The notes under the pieces were generated by a model. That model saw nothing but the letters and a program-made list of their open reading frames with translations. It made no database searches and was not told the DNA's origin. Shown piece after piece: positions 8,960 through 17,948 of a stretch of DNA of 64,000 bases. The stretch covers positions 62,001-126,000 of the forward strand of contig NZ_SRSO01000007.1 of NCBI RefSeq assembly GCF_004791695.1. Reading direction: 5' to 3'. Position 1 is the stretch's first letter. Each line of letters starts with the position of its first letter. The position numbers and the translations under genes were made by a program. The DNA is from Flavivirga rizhaonensis (GTDB lineage: Bacteria; Bacteroidota; Bacteroidia; Flavobacteriales; Flavobacteriaceae).

Positions 8960-10294
8960 TCACTCTTGCACTATTTTTTTTATTTTATTATTTACTATAT
9001 CGGCTACATAAATGTCTCCCAATTCATCAACACACAACCCTCTTGGAAATGCAAACTTTGCTTCTAACAAACCGTCTCCATTTGAATCCCCTTCTGTACT
9101 TCCTGCTAAAGTGGTTACATGGCCCGCAGGCGTAATTTTTTTTATTTTATGATTATCGATGTCCGACACATATAAATGGTCCCACTTATCAATAGCTATG
9201 GCAAAAGGGCTATAAAACTTTGCTTGATTACCTATACCATCTTGGTCACCTTGGTCACTCCCTGCAAATGTGGAGACAACGCCATTTGGTGTTATTTTTC
9301 GTACTCTGTTATTAAACCCATCAGCCACAAACAAATTTTCTTCCGAGTCTATGACAATGCCCATAGGAAAATTGAACTGTGCGCTCAAAGCCACTCCATC
9401 AAAGAAGCCTTTAGTACTGCCAGCTACGGTAGTAACTTCTCCAGAAGGAGAGATTTTTCGTATTTTATGGTTTTCGCCATCGCATACATATAAATTGCCT
9501 TTGTCATCGAGAGTCAGTCCTTGTGGTTCGTTAAATTGAGCAGTTGTAGCATTTCCATCCGCAAAACCTGCAGTACCATTACCTGCATAGGTGGTAACTT
9601 CACCACCCGTGAGTTTTCGTATGACATGGTTTTTAGTATCTGAGATATAAAGGACTCCAGTTCCATTTTCTTGTACCAAAGCGATGTTTCTAGGCTCATA
9701 AAATTTGGCTTGGTTGTATTGGCCATTCATATAGCCCATAGTAGAACCGCCAATAGTAGTAACAGCTCCGGCTGTGCCTATTCTTTTAATTTTATGGTTT
9801 GCCAAGTCAATCAAATAAAAATGCTTGTTTTGGTTAACCAGGCCATAAGTTATATCGTAGGGTGCCTTGAAATTCGCCTGTAAAGGGTTTTGGGCATCTT
9901 CATCTCCAGGGACTCCACTGCCTGCAACAGTGGTTACAAAAGTGCTTGTAATGTTATAGGCGAATTCAGGGCCTTCCAATTCTTCTCCATTTACAGTAAT
10001 TTTTACAGGTCCAGTAAAAGCCTTTGGAGGTATGGCTACCTCTATTTCAGTATTGGTTAAATTGCTTACCAGAGCCTCTTTGTCGTTAAAAAAGACCTTG
10101 ACCAATGTTTCATCTGTTCCAAAGCCATTGCCTATAATTTTTATCACATCTCCTTTACCACCATTGTCTGGAGATAGGGATGTGATTTTTAAAGATTGGT
10201 CGGTATTTCCTGTACTATTGTCATCGTTGCTACATCCTATAAATAGTAATAGGATTACTGCCATAGATGCCAGTTTTTTAATTTCTTTTTTCAT
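8960..10294 (-). CDS. IPT/TIG and NHL-repeat lipoprotein
   Basis: The 444-residue protein has a lipoprotein signal with lipid Cys at residue 21 (LFIGCSNDDN). Residues about 35-115 form an IPT/TIG immunoglobulin-like domain (ITSLSPDNGGKGDVIKI onward), common in Bacteroidota surface glycan-binding proteins. Six NHL repeats follow, each with a VTTxAGS start, an F/P-rich turn and a (L/I)YVxDxxNHxIxKI end, giving a six-bladed propeller. It is the first gene after the hybrid kinase and the likely head of the operon. Function is probably ligand binding at the cell surface. Confidence 0.8.
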   Translation of the reverse strand: MKKEIKKLASMAVILLLFIGCSNDDNSTGNTDQSLKITSLSPDNGGKGDVIKIIGNGFGTDETLVKVFFNDKEALVSNLTNTEIEVAIPPKAFTGPVKITVNGEELEGPEFAYNITSTFVTTVAGSGVPGDEDAQNPLQANFKAPYDITYGLVNQNKHFYLIDLANHKIKRIGTAGAVTTIGGSTMGYMNGQYNQAKFYEPRNIALVQENGTGVLYISDTKNHVIRKLTGGEVTTYAGNGTAGFADGNATTAQFNEPQGLTLDDKGNLYVCDGENHKIRKISPSGEVTTVAGSTKGFFDGVALSAQFNFPMGIVIDSEENLFVADGFNNRVRKITPNGVVSTFAGSDQGDQDGIGNQAKFYSPFAIAIDKWDHLYVSDIDNHKIKKITPAGHVTTLAGSTEGDSNGDGLLEAKFAFPRGLCVDELGDIYVADIVNNKIKKIVQE

Positions 10295-10341
10295 TGCTTA
10301 TGCTTTTTTGATTTGAGTGATATTATAGTATCGGCGTGACA

Positions 10342-10365
10342 CTAGAACAACTGGCAAAGTTCTAG
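10342..10365. promoter_or_regulatory. Inverted repeat upstream of NHL lipoprotein gene
   Basis: Arms CTAGAAC (10342-10348) and GTTCTAG (10359-10365) are a perfect 7-bp inverted repeat with a 10-bp centre, lying in the 150-bp gap between the hybrid kinase and the NHL lipoprotein gene. Placement 48-71 bp before the start codon suits an operator, possibly for the AraC domain of the kinase, but a weak hairpin cannot be excluded. Confidence 0.3.
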
Positions 10366-10444
10366 CACTAAGTCAAGGGGTATTGCCTCCTATGTTACAT
10401 TGTTTTGCTGTAATGTTACCTACAAGGAAAAAGAAGTAAAAAAA

Positions 10445-13075
10445 TTATTTATTTTCTGAAGGATATAGGGAGGGGAGTATTCCAAAATGCTCTTTAAAGG
10501 CAGAAGTGAAATATGATAAACTAGAAAAACCAACAGCATAAGCTACTTGTGAAACAGATTCTCCAGCTTCAAGAAGTTGCGCTGCACGCAAAAGGCGTTG
10601 ATTTCTAATAAAGGTTGTTGTGGATTGTCCGGTAAGGGCATTGAGTTTGCGATGAATCTGTACACGGCTCATTCCTATAGCTTCACTTAGTTGGGTAACA
10701 CTAAAATTACCGTCATCCAAGTTTTGGTCTATGATATTGAGTAGTTTCTTTAGGAACAGTTCTTCGGTACTTGCAATAACAATATCACTGGGTTTCAAAC
10801 GGATTATTTTTTGAAACTTATTCTTCAGCTTTTCCCGTTGTTGTAAAAGGTTTTGGATTCTTGCAATGAGTTCGTCGGTAACAAAAGGCTTGGTAAGGTA
10901 GTCATCCGCTCCTGTACGCAGCCCTTTTAATTTGGTGTCAATATCCGCACTTGCTGTAAGTAAAATAACAGGGATGTGACTCGTAAGTTCATCTTCTTTT
11001 AAAGATTCACATGTTTTTATACCATCTATACCCTTCATCATAATATCACTTATAACCAGGTCAGGTAAATTTTCCCTAGCATATACAACTCCTAATTCCC
11101 CATTCAAAACATGCGTTACCATATACATGGGGCTTAGTTTTGAGATAATCATATCGGCCAATTCTTGATGGTCTTCTATTAAAAGGATATGATTGTCAGC
11201 TTGACCAACCTCTTGACCTGTTTCATTTTTTTTGGTGTTATCTACTTGATTAAAAACTTCTTTGCTAGAAACTTCTTGTTGTTCTACGAAAGCATTCAAT
11301 GATTTTAAGGGAAATGACAAGGTAAAGCAAGTGCCTTTATCCACTTTGCTCTTAACGCTTATTGTACCGCCGTGTAATTCTACTAATTCTTTGGTTAGTG
11401 ACAGCCCCAAACCTGTTCCTAAATTAGAGGAGTTTTCTACTTGAAAGAATCTATCAAATATTTTGGGGATATTTTTTTTATTAATGCCAATACCCTCATC
11501 TTTTACCTGAATTGATAATTCCCCATTTTGATAGGACGCACTTACTTTTATTTTTGTTTTAGGTCTGGAAAACTTTATGGCATTGGATATTAAATTGTAC
11601 ATGATTTTTTCCATGGCATCCTCATCAATAGGAACCCATAAGCTATCTTTCGGAATGCTTGTCTTTAACTTGACATAGTTAGAGGCAGCTAACGATTCAA
11701 ACATAGCTGTCCAATCCGATAACAGTTTGTAAATGTCATTTCCACTTTTGTTAATCTGGAACTTGCGAGATTCTATTTTTGTTAAATCAAGAATCTGGTT
11801 GATTAGTCGCAACAGTTTATCTGTTTGCGCTTTTAAAAGTTTCCAATCATCGTTGACATCTAATTCATCTATATGGTCTTCTATGACACCCATCATTAAG
11901 GTGAGAGGGGTTCGTAGTTCATGAGAAATGTTGGCAAATAATTTAGATTTTAATTTATCTACTTCTTTTATTTTTTCGGCAAGTATCTTGGCACGTAAGG
12001 CTTTTACCCTTTCTTCCTCAGCTAAGACTCCAGCAATTTTATTTGCACAAAGTGCAGAAATTGTAGAAAGTATGTTTAGATGCTTTTCTGAATAAAAGTT
12101 TTTATCTGGATGTTCAGAATCTATAACCCCAATAACCTTATTTTTAAAAGATATAGGTACTGCTATTTCAGAAAGCCTATTATTGTCATCTGAAATATAT
12201 CTAGAGTCCTTGGATGTATCAGGAACTAATAATGGCTTCCCTGTCTTTGCCACATGACCTACAATTCCGTTTCCCAAGGGAATTTCCAAAGGCTGATAAA
12301 TTTCAAATGCTTTTGGATTTTTAGTCCCATAAGCTGCTCTTTGTTCTAATATTTGCTTTTCATCGTCTAGCAGATATATAACACAGTCAATAAACCCAAG
12401 CCTCCCTATACAATTCTTGGTTACGTCCCATAAAATTTCATCTACAGTATTTTTGCCAAATAACGAATTGGAAAAATAGTAGATGGTACTTTCAATTTCT
12501 TCTGCTTTTTCAAGGGCGTTTTCTTTTTGTTTAATCTGAACATTATATTGTACGGCATATAGAAATCCTATGCTTATGGATCCGGATATAGCAATAATTA
12601 AGCTGAAGTAATAGATCAACTTCATCGTACTTTCAGAAATTGTCACTTTATATAATGAATATGAAGTCATTTCCAAAATCAGAAAACCTATAATACAAAT
12701 TATGATGTTCCAGATAAATGCATGTTTTTCCTTTAGTTCGAAAAGAATGACTCCACTAAAAAGAACAATGACCAAAAGAAGTTGTACAGCACTTGATTGA
12801 CCTAGAGTTGAGGCTAACCAAAAAAGGTATAAATAAGAACATAAAAACAACCATATCTTTGCTAGACTATAGCTTCTTTTTATGTTGAATATCCATGTAA
12901 AGGAAAGAATAAAAAAAAACAAAAGGGCAGTAACACCTACTCTTGAATTGATAGAAAAAAAGAAAAAGGCATAAGGTAAGGAGGTGCACGCTGCCAAAAG
13001 CGTGTACAAATTTACTAAACGTAATTTTCTTAGCTGATCAAATGTTAATTGATCTGTAATACCCAAATTTAACAT
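10445..13075 (-). CDS. Hybrid sensor kinase with GAF, receiver and AraC output
   Basis: In 876 residues this protein joins a whole phosphorelay. It has about six membrane helices (residues 20-180), a GAF sensor domain (about 195-350), a HisKA domain with the H-box ISHELRTP (near 385), an HATPase with the N-box NLISNAIKFS and the GxG motifs DEGIGI and GTGLGL, a receiver domain whose phospho-acceptor Asp is in VISDIMMKG, and a C-terminal AraC helix-turn-helix domain (about 780-876). This is the hybrid two-component layout of Bacteroidota, but with a membrane/GAF sensor rather than the usual periplasmic propeller. It is directly upstream of the lipoprotein operon on the same strand and is the obvious candidate regulator. 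The ligand is unknown. Confidence 0.92.
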   Translation of the reverse strand: MLNLGITDQLTFDQLRKLRLVNLYTLLAACTSLPYAFFFFSINSRVGVTALLFFFILSFTWIFNIKRSYSLAKIWLFLCSYLYLFWLASTLGQSSAVQLLLVIVLFSGVILFELKEKHAFIWNIIICIIGFLILEMTSYSLYKVTISESTMKLIYYFSLIIAISGSISIGFLYAVQYNVQIKQKENALEKAEEIESTIYYFSNSLFGKNTVDEILWDVTKNCIGRLGFIDCVIYLLDDEKQILEQRAAYGTKNPKAFEIYQPLEIPLGNGIVGHVAKTGKPLLVPDTSKDSRYISDDNNRLSEIAVPISFKNKVIGVIDSEHPDKNFYSEKHLNILSTISALCANKIAGVLAEEERVKALRAKILAEKIKEVDKLKSKLFANISHELRTPLTLMMGVIEDHIDELDVNDDWKLLKAQTDKLLRLINQILDLTKIESRKFQINKSGNDIYKLLSDWTAMFESLAASNYVKLKTSIPKDSLWVPIDEDAMEKIMYNLISNAIKFSRPKTKIKVSASYQNGELSIQVKDEGIGINKKNIPKIFDRFFQVENSSNLGTGLGLSLTKELVELHGGTISVKSKVDKGTCFTLSFPLKSLNAFVEQQEVSSKEVFNQVDNTKKNETGQEVGQADNHILLIEDHQELADMIISKLSPMYMVTHVLNGELGVVYARENLPDLVISDIMMKGIDGIKTCESLKEDELTSHIPVILLTASADIDTKLKGLRTGADDYLTKPFVTDELIARIQNLLQQREKLKNKFQKIIRLKPSDIVIASTEELFLKKLLNIIDQNLDDGNFSVTQLSEAIGMSRVQIHRKLNALTGQSTTTFIRNQRLLRAAQLLEAGESVSQVAYAVGFSSLSYFTSAFKEHFGILPSLYPSENK

Positions 13076-13307
13076 CTTAAGTTCTACATATTTTCTTTTT
13101 AGTGTACTAAAGTATGAAAATTTCTTAGGATCTTGATTGTTGCAATCTCCATTCTATAAAGTAAATGTATTGATGAGTCACATCTAAATAAATGACAAGT
13201 AAAATAATATTATAAGGATGTAACAGATAGAAAATTCTCAGAAGGAAATCGGTATTACTATAAAATACTAGCGCAATTTAGGATAATATCATTTAACTGT
13301 AATTGCA

Positions 13308-14753
13308 CTATTTTGGTTCAAAAAGAAGTTTTACGTCTCGATATATTTTCTCAAAATTCAAACGTAAATCCTCATCGGAATACTGCTTTGTTTTTTTAGG
13401 CATATCCTTTTGAATCTGTTGTAGTTTGAATTGTACTTTTTTATCCTTACCATCAGCAAAAGCAACAAATTCGCCTTGTTTTAATCTAAAGAAAATATCT
13501 GCCCTACGTTTAGAAACTTCTTTTTCTCCTTTGGTTATGCGGCTTTCAAAACTCAATCCACTGCTTTTGCTGATACTGTGGGTGGGCTTTTTTATGATTT
13601 CAAAGAAGCGTTCATAATATTTGGCTGTATCGGGGTCGTTGACCTTACCGAAGAATTGATAAGATAGGTTGCTCAGAATGGCTTTGCTCATTTTGTCTCC
13701 ATATAGAATATCGTTCTGTACTTTGTCCTGCATCACATAAATAGTAGCGATGTCATAACTTCGTAGCGTTGCCGGAATACGGTGCATATTAAGCAGCTTA
13801 ATGGTTGGAGCTTCTTCCATCATCAAAAAAGAAGGTCTTTGACCTCTAATGCTCATTTGCTTTATAACTGTATGTAAAATTGCTGCAATTATGGGTGAAT
13901 AAGCTGATTCGTATTTGGGGTGGTTCACTAAGGAAATTACCGCTGGATTTTTCTCGTCATTTATATTCAAAGGCACTTCGTCTTTCGACAATGCCATAAA
14001 TAGTTGTCGTGAGCTTATCTTTTTAAAAGCATTGGCTAACGTGCTTTTGACTCCTGCCGTTTGCTTGTCCGAATCCATACCATTGATAAAAGCACTCGCC
14101 ATACTCCTTGATGTGATATTGGAACTTACAAAAGCGACCAATCGCTTGGTTGTCATCGATTGAAAAATAGCAATCAAATGCGGTAAGGTGCAAAATTGTG
14201 GATAGGATATCTTCAGCTTCCAAATCAATCCACCCAACAAACCTTCCACAGCATCGTTAAAGAATTTTGTGGTACTGTTTGTACTAGATTCATCGAACCC
14301 TAACAGGTTTTCAATAAGAACTTTGGATAATTCATTGACACTTTCCTCATTGGGTAGATATCCTGGTGCAATGGGATTGACACAATAATGGATTTGGTCA
14401 AAAGCGATGGTATAGAATTCTATGTCCTTTTCCCTGAACAGGGGATAGGCAATTTCCGTAAGTTCAAAATCCTTGTAATCGTGTAGGATGCCACAGAATT
14501 GATGTTTACTAAAATGCTGAAGGAAATTATAAATAACACTTTCTGTTTTTCCACTTCCTGCGGACCCAATGACGGATGCACCCCTTTTTATATTTTCGAT
14601 TTGGAATTTACCCCAACGTAATCTGAAATTTACTTGATATTTCTTATCCCTATTTAACGAAACTTCTTGATTGAAAAATACATATAAAACCGTACTGACA
14701 AATAATAACGGAACTATGATAAAAAGAACGATATGTGCCGCCGATAAATTCAT
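13308..14753 (-). CDS. TraG/VirD4-type coupling ATPase of a mobilization module
   Basis: The 481-residue protein has one N-terminal membrane helix (about 7-26), a Walker A motif GSAGSGKT (63-70) and a Walker B-like strand FLMMEEAP, followed by a region typical of TraG/TraD coupling proteins (YVMQDKVQ, LSNLSYQFFGKV). Such proteins connect the relaxase-DNA complex to the type IV secretion channel during conjugation. It overlaps the relaxase stop by 4 bp (ATGA), so the two are translationally coupled. No other secretion-channel genes are in the window, so the element is either mobilizable in trans or its transfer genes lie elsewhere. Confidence 0.85.
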   Translation of the reverse strand: MNLSAAHIVLFIIVPLLFVSTVLYVFFNQEVSLNRDKKYQVNFRLRWGKFQIENIKRGASVIGSAGSGKTESVIYNFLQHFSKHQFCGILHDYKDFELTEIAYPLFREKDIEFYTIAFDQIHYCVNPIAPGYLPNEESVNELSKVLIENLLGFDESSTNSTTKFFNDAVEGLLGGLIWKLKISYPQFCTLPHLIAIFQSMTTKRLVAFVSSNITSRSMASAFINGMDSDKQTAGVKSTLANAFKKISSRQLFMALSKDEVPLNINDEKNPAVISLVNHPKYESAYSPIIAAILHTVIKQMSIRGQRPSFLMMEEAPTIKLLNMHRIPATLRSYDIATIYVMQDKVQNDILYGDKMSKAILSNLSYQFFGKVNDPDTAKYYERFFEIIKKPTHSISKSSGLSFESRITKGEKEVSKRRADIFFRLKQGEFVAFADGKDKKVQFKLQQIQKDMPKKTKQYSDEDLRLNFEKIYRDVKLLFEPK

Positions 14754-15778
14754 ATTCCGATTGAACCTGATTGTACAGCTCTGTCAATACCTTTTTTAAA
14801 CTTGTTGATTACCTTCAATGCCAATTGGACTTTGTTTGTTGGGATGTTCATAATGGGAACACCAGCTTTACCAAGTATTCTATAGGCAGTTGCCTTTTCG
14901 TTGGTTGGCAATCCTGACAGCATAGAGAAATACAGCTTTGGGTTTTTGAGAAATGTTTTCCTTGCGGTATAGGTTTCAACGTAATTTCTTTCGTATTGAA
15001 ATAAAGTGTCGAACGTCTTTTCAGAAGCCTTAAAAAATTTATCCCTGTCAAAACCACGTTTTACAGGTTTTCCGTTAAAGACGGTTTCAGAAGCTTTGTA
15101 CTTGCTTCCAGGTGACAAACTGTACTTGTTGGACATATCCTTTCTGCTTACAATGATATGGATATGGCTTTGCGAACCTGCCTTTGGCATACCTCTCACA
15201 ATACGTTTGCCGTTTTGTTGGTGTGGAGCCTGTTTTTCCAGTTTTGCGATTTTCAGTTTCAACCGTTCAATATTTCCTTTCGCTTCGCCAGCTTCTATTT
15301 TGCGAATGTCATTTTTAAGTTGAAGTATTTTTGTGGCATACGGTTGGTTCTCTACAATTTGTTTGTCCGTACCTTTAAAAGTGCGTTGATGCTCAATCTT
15401 TGCGTAATATTTTATATCATCCACGGTAACAGCCCGTCCGTTTATTTCTCGATTGAAAGATTTTGCATATTCCTTCATCACTTCACGAGTATATTGCTTT
15501 AGTGCTTCCGAGGAATCTTGTATATGCTTTAATTCTCTTGAGCTTGGATTAAGGGTAATGGAGTAAAATTTGGGTTCGGTCTTTTTAAGTTTTGCAGTAT
15601 TCCCATCAATTTCTTTGATGACTTCCTGACTGGATATTTCCTCTCCGTACTGATTGAAAAAATGTTCCATTTCATCAATGGATTTACTTTCATTTTCTTT
15701 TTCAAGATAGGCTACAAAATCGGCAACGCTTTGAGCATAATTACCTTCGGTAGTCTGTTTGGTTATTGTGGTGTACAT
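14750..15778 (-). CDS. MobB-type relaxase
   Basis: The start at 15778 gives 342 residues and the smallest overlap with the upstream gene. The key feature is SHIHIIVSRKD with His205 and His207, the metal-binding histidine strand of relaxases of the Bacteroidota MobB/DUF5712 class. A long charged coiled-coil (about residues 145-182) precedes it. The enzyme should nick oriT and stay bound to the 5' end of the transferred strand. It lies between BfmA-like and coupling-protein genes with overlaps on both sides (38 bp and 4 bp), a compact mobilization operon. Confidence 0.8.
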   Translation of the reverse strand: MYTTITKQTTEGNYAQSVADFVAYLEKENESKSIDEMEHFFNQYGEEISSQEVIKEIDGNTAKLKKTEPKFYSITLNPSSRELKHIQDSSEALKQYTREVMKEYAKSFNREINGRAVTVDDIKYYAKIEHQRTFKGTDKQIVENQPYATKILQLKNDIRKIEAGEAKGNIERLKLKIAKLEKQAPHQQNGKRIVRGMPKAGSQSHIHIIVSRKDMSNKYSLSPGSKYKASETVFNGKPVKRGFDRDKFFKASEKTFDTLFQYERNYVETYTARKTFLKNPKLYFSMLSGLPTNEKATAYRILGKAGVPIMNIPTNKVQLALKVINKFKKGIDRAVQSGSIGI

Positions 15779-16307
15779 CTTGTAATCGTTGTTTATAGTT
15801 TTCAAATTCTTCCATTGTGAGCTCCAGTTTTAGATAACCTTTTCCAAAACTTCCTTTTACATAAGAGGTCTTGTTGAGGATTTTTTCCAAATCATCCTTA
15901 ATGTTTTGATATTGTTGTTGTATTCCTTGGTATTGGTTTCGGTAGTAGTTCAGTTCCTCATTCTCGGTAATCAGTTCCTGTGGCTCAAATTCAAAAAGTT
16001 CCTCTTGTGTCTCATTCTGCTCTGGGCTTTCCTGAAAGAGTAGTTCTAACATGGCATTAGTAGGTTTGGTTTGATTCTTTTCAATATCCTTAATGATAGC
16101 AATAGCAGCTTCTGTGCGCTTTCGGTTTTTGACCAATTCTTGGCCAAGGCTTTTTTCAAATCGTTCGGAAGGCAAAAAACCGTGCCACTCAAAAAAGTCG
16201 ATAATAAGTTCCATTGTAACAGAATAGGAATTGGAGACCTTCTTGGAGAAGCTCTTGAACCTTTTTGCTGTGGCTCGTTTGAATCGTATGGTATAAAAGT
16301 TGTCCAT
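15741..16307 (-). CDS. BfmA/BtgA-family mobilization accessory protein
   Basis: This 188-residue protein matches the pattern of BfmA/BtgA mobilization proteins. It has a basic N-terminal DNA-binding segment (IRFKRATAKRFKSFSKKVS, resembling ribbon-helix-helix), then DFFEWHGFLPSERF, a Glu/Gln-rich linker and a C-terminal coiled coil. These proteins bind oriT and recruit the relaxase. It is the first gene of the mobilization operon, directly downstream of a repeat-rich non-coding region that probably contains oriT. Its 3' end overlaps the relaxase start. Confidence 0.8.
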   Translation of the reverse strand: MDNFYTIRFKRATAKRFKSFSKKVSNSYSVTMELIIDFFEWHGFLPSERFEKSLGQELVKNRKRTEAAIAIIKDIEKNQTKPTNAMLELLFQESPEQNETQEELFEFEPQELITENEELNYYRNQYQGIQQQYQNIKDDLEKILNKTSYVKGSFGKGYLKLELTMEEFENYKQRLQDVHHNNQTDYRR

Positions 16308-16807
16308 ATAAGATTGTAAGGTATTGGGTCATATTTTTTCAATGCTTGTGGGGCTTACCGAACGATTTGACCCAGTTTTCGGTTTGTTCCTTTAAAATTT
16401 GAAATCGTGAAACCCTATAAACAGGGGATTTGCAAAGCAAAACCAATAATTAACATCGCCTCGGCGTGTTACCCTCTTGCTTCTCCAAATCCGTCCCGCA
16501 GGGACAAAATTTTTCAAACAACCTGACTAAAAAGTCAGTTGCTTTTTCGGAATTAAAAATTCCGATATGTCTAATTTTTGGTGGTATCGTTATCGGCGAA
16601 AGTCAAATCAAAATGGGATAGCGATACTTAAAAAATGGTACTGCTTAACAGTCTTTTAAAGATATTCTATTTACATATAATATTGAAATACGGATTGTTT
16701 TCAATTGATTGGTTTTGATACCAAAAAATAGGATTTTTAAGAAAAAGTAAATTCAGGACGTCGAGTTTCGGAATATTGGTTCTTTAAATTTTGAAAAAGT
16801 AAGGCAC
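16308..16807. other. Probable oriT region upstream of mobilization genes
   Basis: There is no credible gene in this 500-bp gap. It holds several short inverted repeats: TGGGTCA/TGACCCA (16325-16331 and 16368-16374), ACCGAA/TTCGGT within 16356-16382, GTCCC-GCA-GGGAC (16493-16505) and TCGGAATT-AAA-AATTCCGA (16547-16565). oriT of Bacteroidota mobilizable elements lies just upstream of the mobilization genes, so this is the expected position, but the nick site cannot be identified by eye. Confidence 0.4.
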
Positions 16808-16837
16808 AAAAAAAGACCTCTGAAAGTTCAAAGGTCT
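16808..16837 (-). terminator. Rho-independent terminator after the 65-residue gene
   Basis: Read on the minus strand, a 10-bp stem (AGACCTTTGA / TCAGAGGTCT, one G-T pair) with loop ACTT is followed by a run of seven T. It lies 19 bp downstream of the stop at 16856 and separates the RadC-side genes from the mobilization operon. Confidence 0.85.
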
Positions 16838-16855
16838 AATCCGTTGTATTTTAGC

Positions 16856-17053
16856 TTAGATATTGAAAACATACTTATAATTGTATAGATTTCGTATCGC
16901 TTCTTCTTCCAACAGGGTCTGGTAATTTACATAGTGTTCCCTGGCATAGTTCCTCAATTGCTCCCCAAACCTTTTTTCAACTTCCTTTTTTGATATAGAA
17001 AGCAAGCGTTCTTGGGTAGCATCATCTAGGTTGTTATAATTCAAATAGACCAT
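16856..17053 (-). CDS. Small element-borne protein, unknown
   Basis: A 65-residue protein starting at the ATG at 17053. It is mostly helical and charged (LNYNNLDDATQERLL, KKEVEKRFGEQL, EEEAIRNLYNY) with no cysteines or membrane segment. It lies 15 bp downstream of the RadC-like gene and just before a strong terminator, so it is probably the last gene of that short transcript. Such small proteins are common in Bacteroidota mobile elements, but no function is known to me. Confidence 0.6.
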   Translation of the reverse strand: MVYLNYNNLDDATQERLLSISKKEVEKRFGEQLRNYAREHYVNYQTLLEEEAIRNLYNYKYVFNI

Positions 17054-17068
17054 AATCAAAACTTAAAA

Positions 17069-17518
17069 TCATAACATGCCATTATCCGCAAAACTGTAAT
17101 ATTCCCCGTTGGATACTATAATCAAATGGTCTAGTACGGTAATATCAAAAAGCTGTGCCGCTTTTTTGATTTTCTTGGTCAACTGGATATCCGCATCGCT
17201 GGCTTCAAGTTTGCCCGATGGGTGATTGTGCGAAAGTATGACGGCTACTGAGGCGGTCTTTAGTACCACGGCAAATAAGAGCCGTAAATCTACCAATGTG
17301 CCAGTAATGCCACCTTGTGAAAGTTGATAAATTCCCTTTACCTTGTTACTATTGTTCAATAACAGCACTTTAAAGGATTCATGCAGTTCTATGGTATTCT
17401 TGTTCCAATGTTCATAAAGAAGTTCGGAAGCATCACGTGATGAATTTATTTTTGTCCAAAAGGGAGCTGGGACACGCTCTTTGTAGCTGATTTTTATTTC
17501 ATTAACTTGTCGTTTCAT
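17069..17518 (-). CDS. RadC/JAB-domain protein
   Basis: This 149-residue JAB/MPN-fold protein carries the metalloprotease motif SHNHPSGKLEASDAD, with His97, His99, Ser107 and Asp110 in the HxH-x7-SxxD pattern. It corresponds to the C-terminal domain of chromosomal RadC without the helix-hairpin-helix part, the usual form on mobile elements. Its role is unproven. It is separated from ssb upstream by a strong terminator at 17546-17581, so it should have its own promoter in the short gap or depend on readthrough. Confidence 0.85.
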   Translation of the reverse strand: MKRQVNEIKISYKERVPAPFWTKINSSRDASELLYEHWNKNTIELHESFKVLLLNNSNKVKGIYQLSQGGITGTLVDLRLLFAVVLKTASVAVILSHNHPSGKLEASDADIQLTKKIKKAAQLFDITVLDHLIIVSNGEYYSFADNGML

Positions 17519-17545
17519 TGTAATGTCTTTTTAGAAATAATGATG

Positions 17546-17581
17546 AAAAGAGGGCGTTGCTTTCCACGGGAACGCCCTCTT
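17546..17581 (-). terminator. Strong hairpin terminator after ssb
   Basis: On the minus strand the 11-bp perfect stem AAGAGGGCGTT/AACGCCCTCTT (17571-17581 and 17548-17558) with a 12-base loop ends in TTTT. It begins 11 bp downstream of the ssb stop codon. Confidence 0.88.
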
Positions 17582-17591
17582 AATTTTGATG

Positions 17592-17948
17592 TTACTTATC
17601 CGAAGTATCTCCGTTTTTATTTCCCAATAATAGGATTTCATTGGCTACCACTTCGGTAACATAGCGTTGGTTGCCATCGTCCATAGTGTAGGTACGGGTC
17701 TTTAGTTTTCCGACTACACCAACTTCCTTACCCTTTTCAACATACTTTTCGACGATTTCAGCGGTCTTGCCCCAAGCGACAATAGTGTGCCAATTGGTGT
17801 CCGTCTGTTTCTCTCCCTTGGCATCCTTATAATATTCATTGGTTGCCAATGAAAAGCGGGCTACTTTCTTACCGCTTTCAAGGTTCGTAATGGTTGGTTC
17901 CTGTCCAACGTTTCCGATTAACTGTACGTGATTTTTAATGGTACTCAT
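17592..17948 (-). CDS. ssb: Element-borne single-stranded DNA-binding protein
   Basis: A 118-residue OB-fold SSB: the start MSTIKNHVQLIGNVGQEPTI, the block KVARFSLATNEYYKD, the tryptophan strand TNWHTIVAWGKTAEI and KGKEVGVVGKLKTRTY are all standard. The acidic C-terminal tail ending in Asp-Ile-Pro-Phe, which recruits partners in chromosomal SSB, is missing; it ends at NGDTSDK. It should coat single strands during transfer or replication of the element. A terminator follows directly. Confidence 0.92.
   Translation of the reverse strand: MSTIKNHVQLIGNVGQEPTITNLESGKKVARFSLATNEYYKDAKGEKQTDTNWHTIVAWGKTAEIVEKYVEKGKEVGVVGKLKTRTYTMDDGNQRYVTEVVANEILLLGNKNGDTSDK

Noticed and set aside
9176..9539. Plus-strand frames opposite the NHL lipoprotein
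   Set aside because: They mirror the NHL repeats in the antisense direction, lack start signals and have no known family features.
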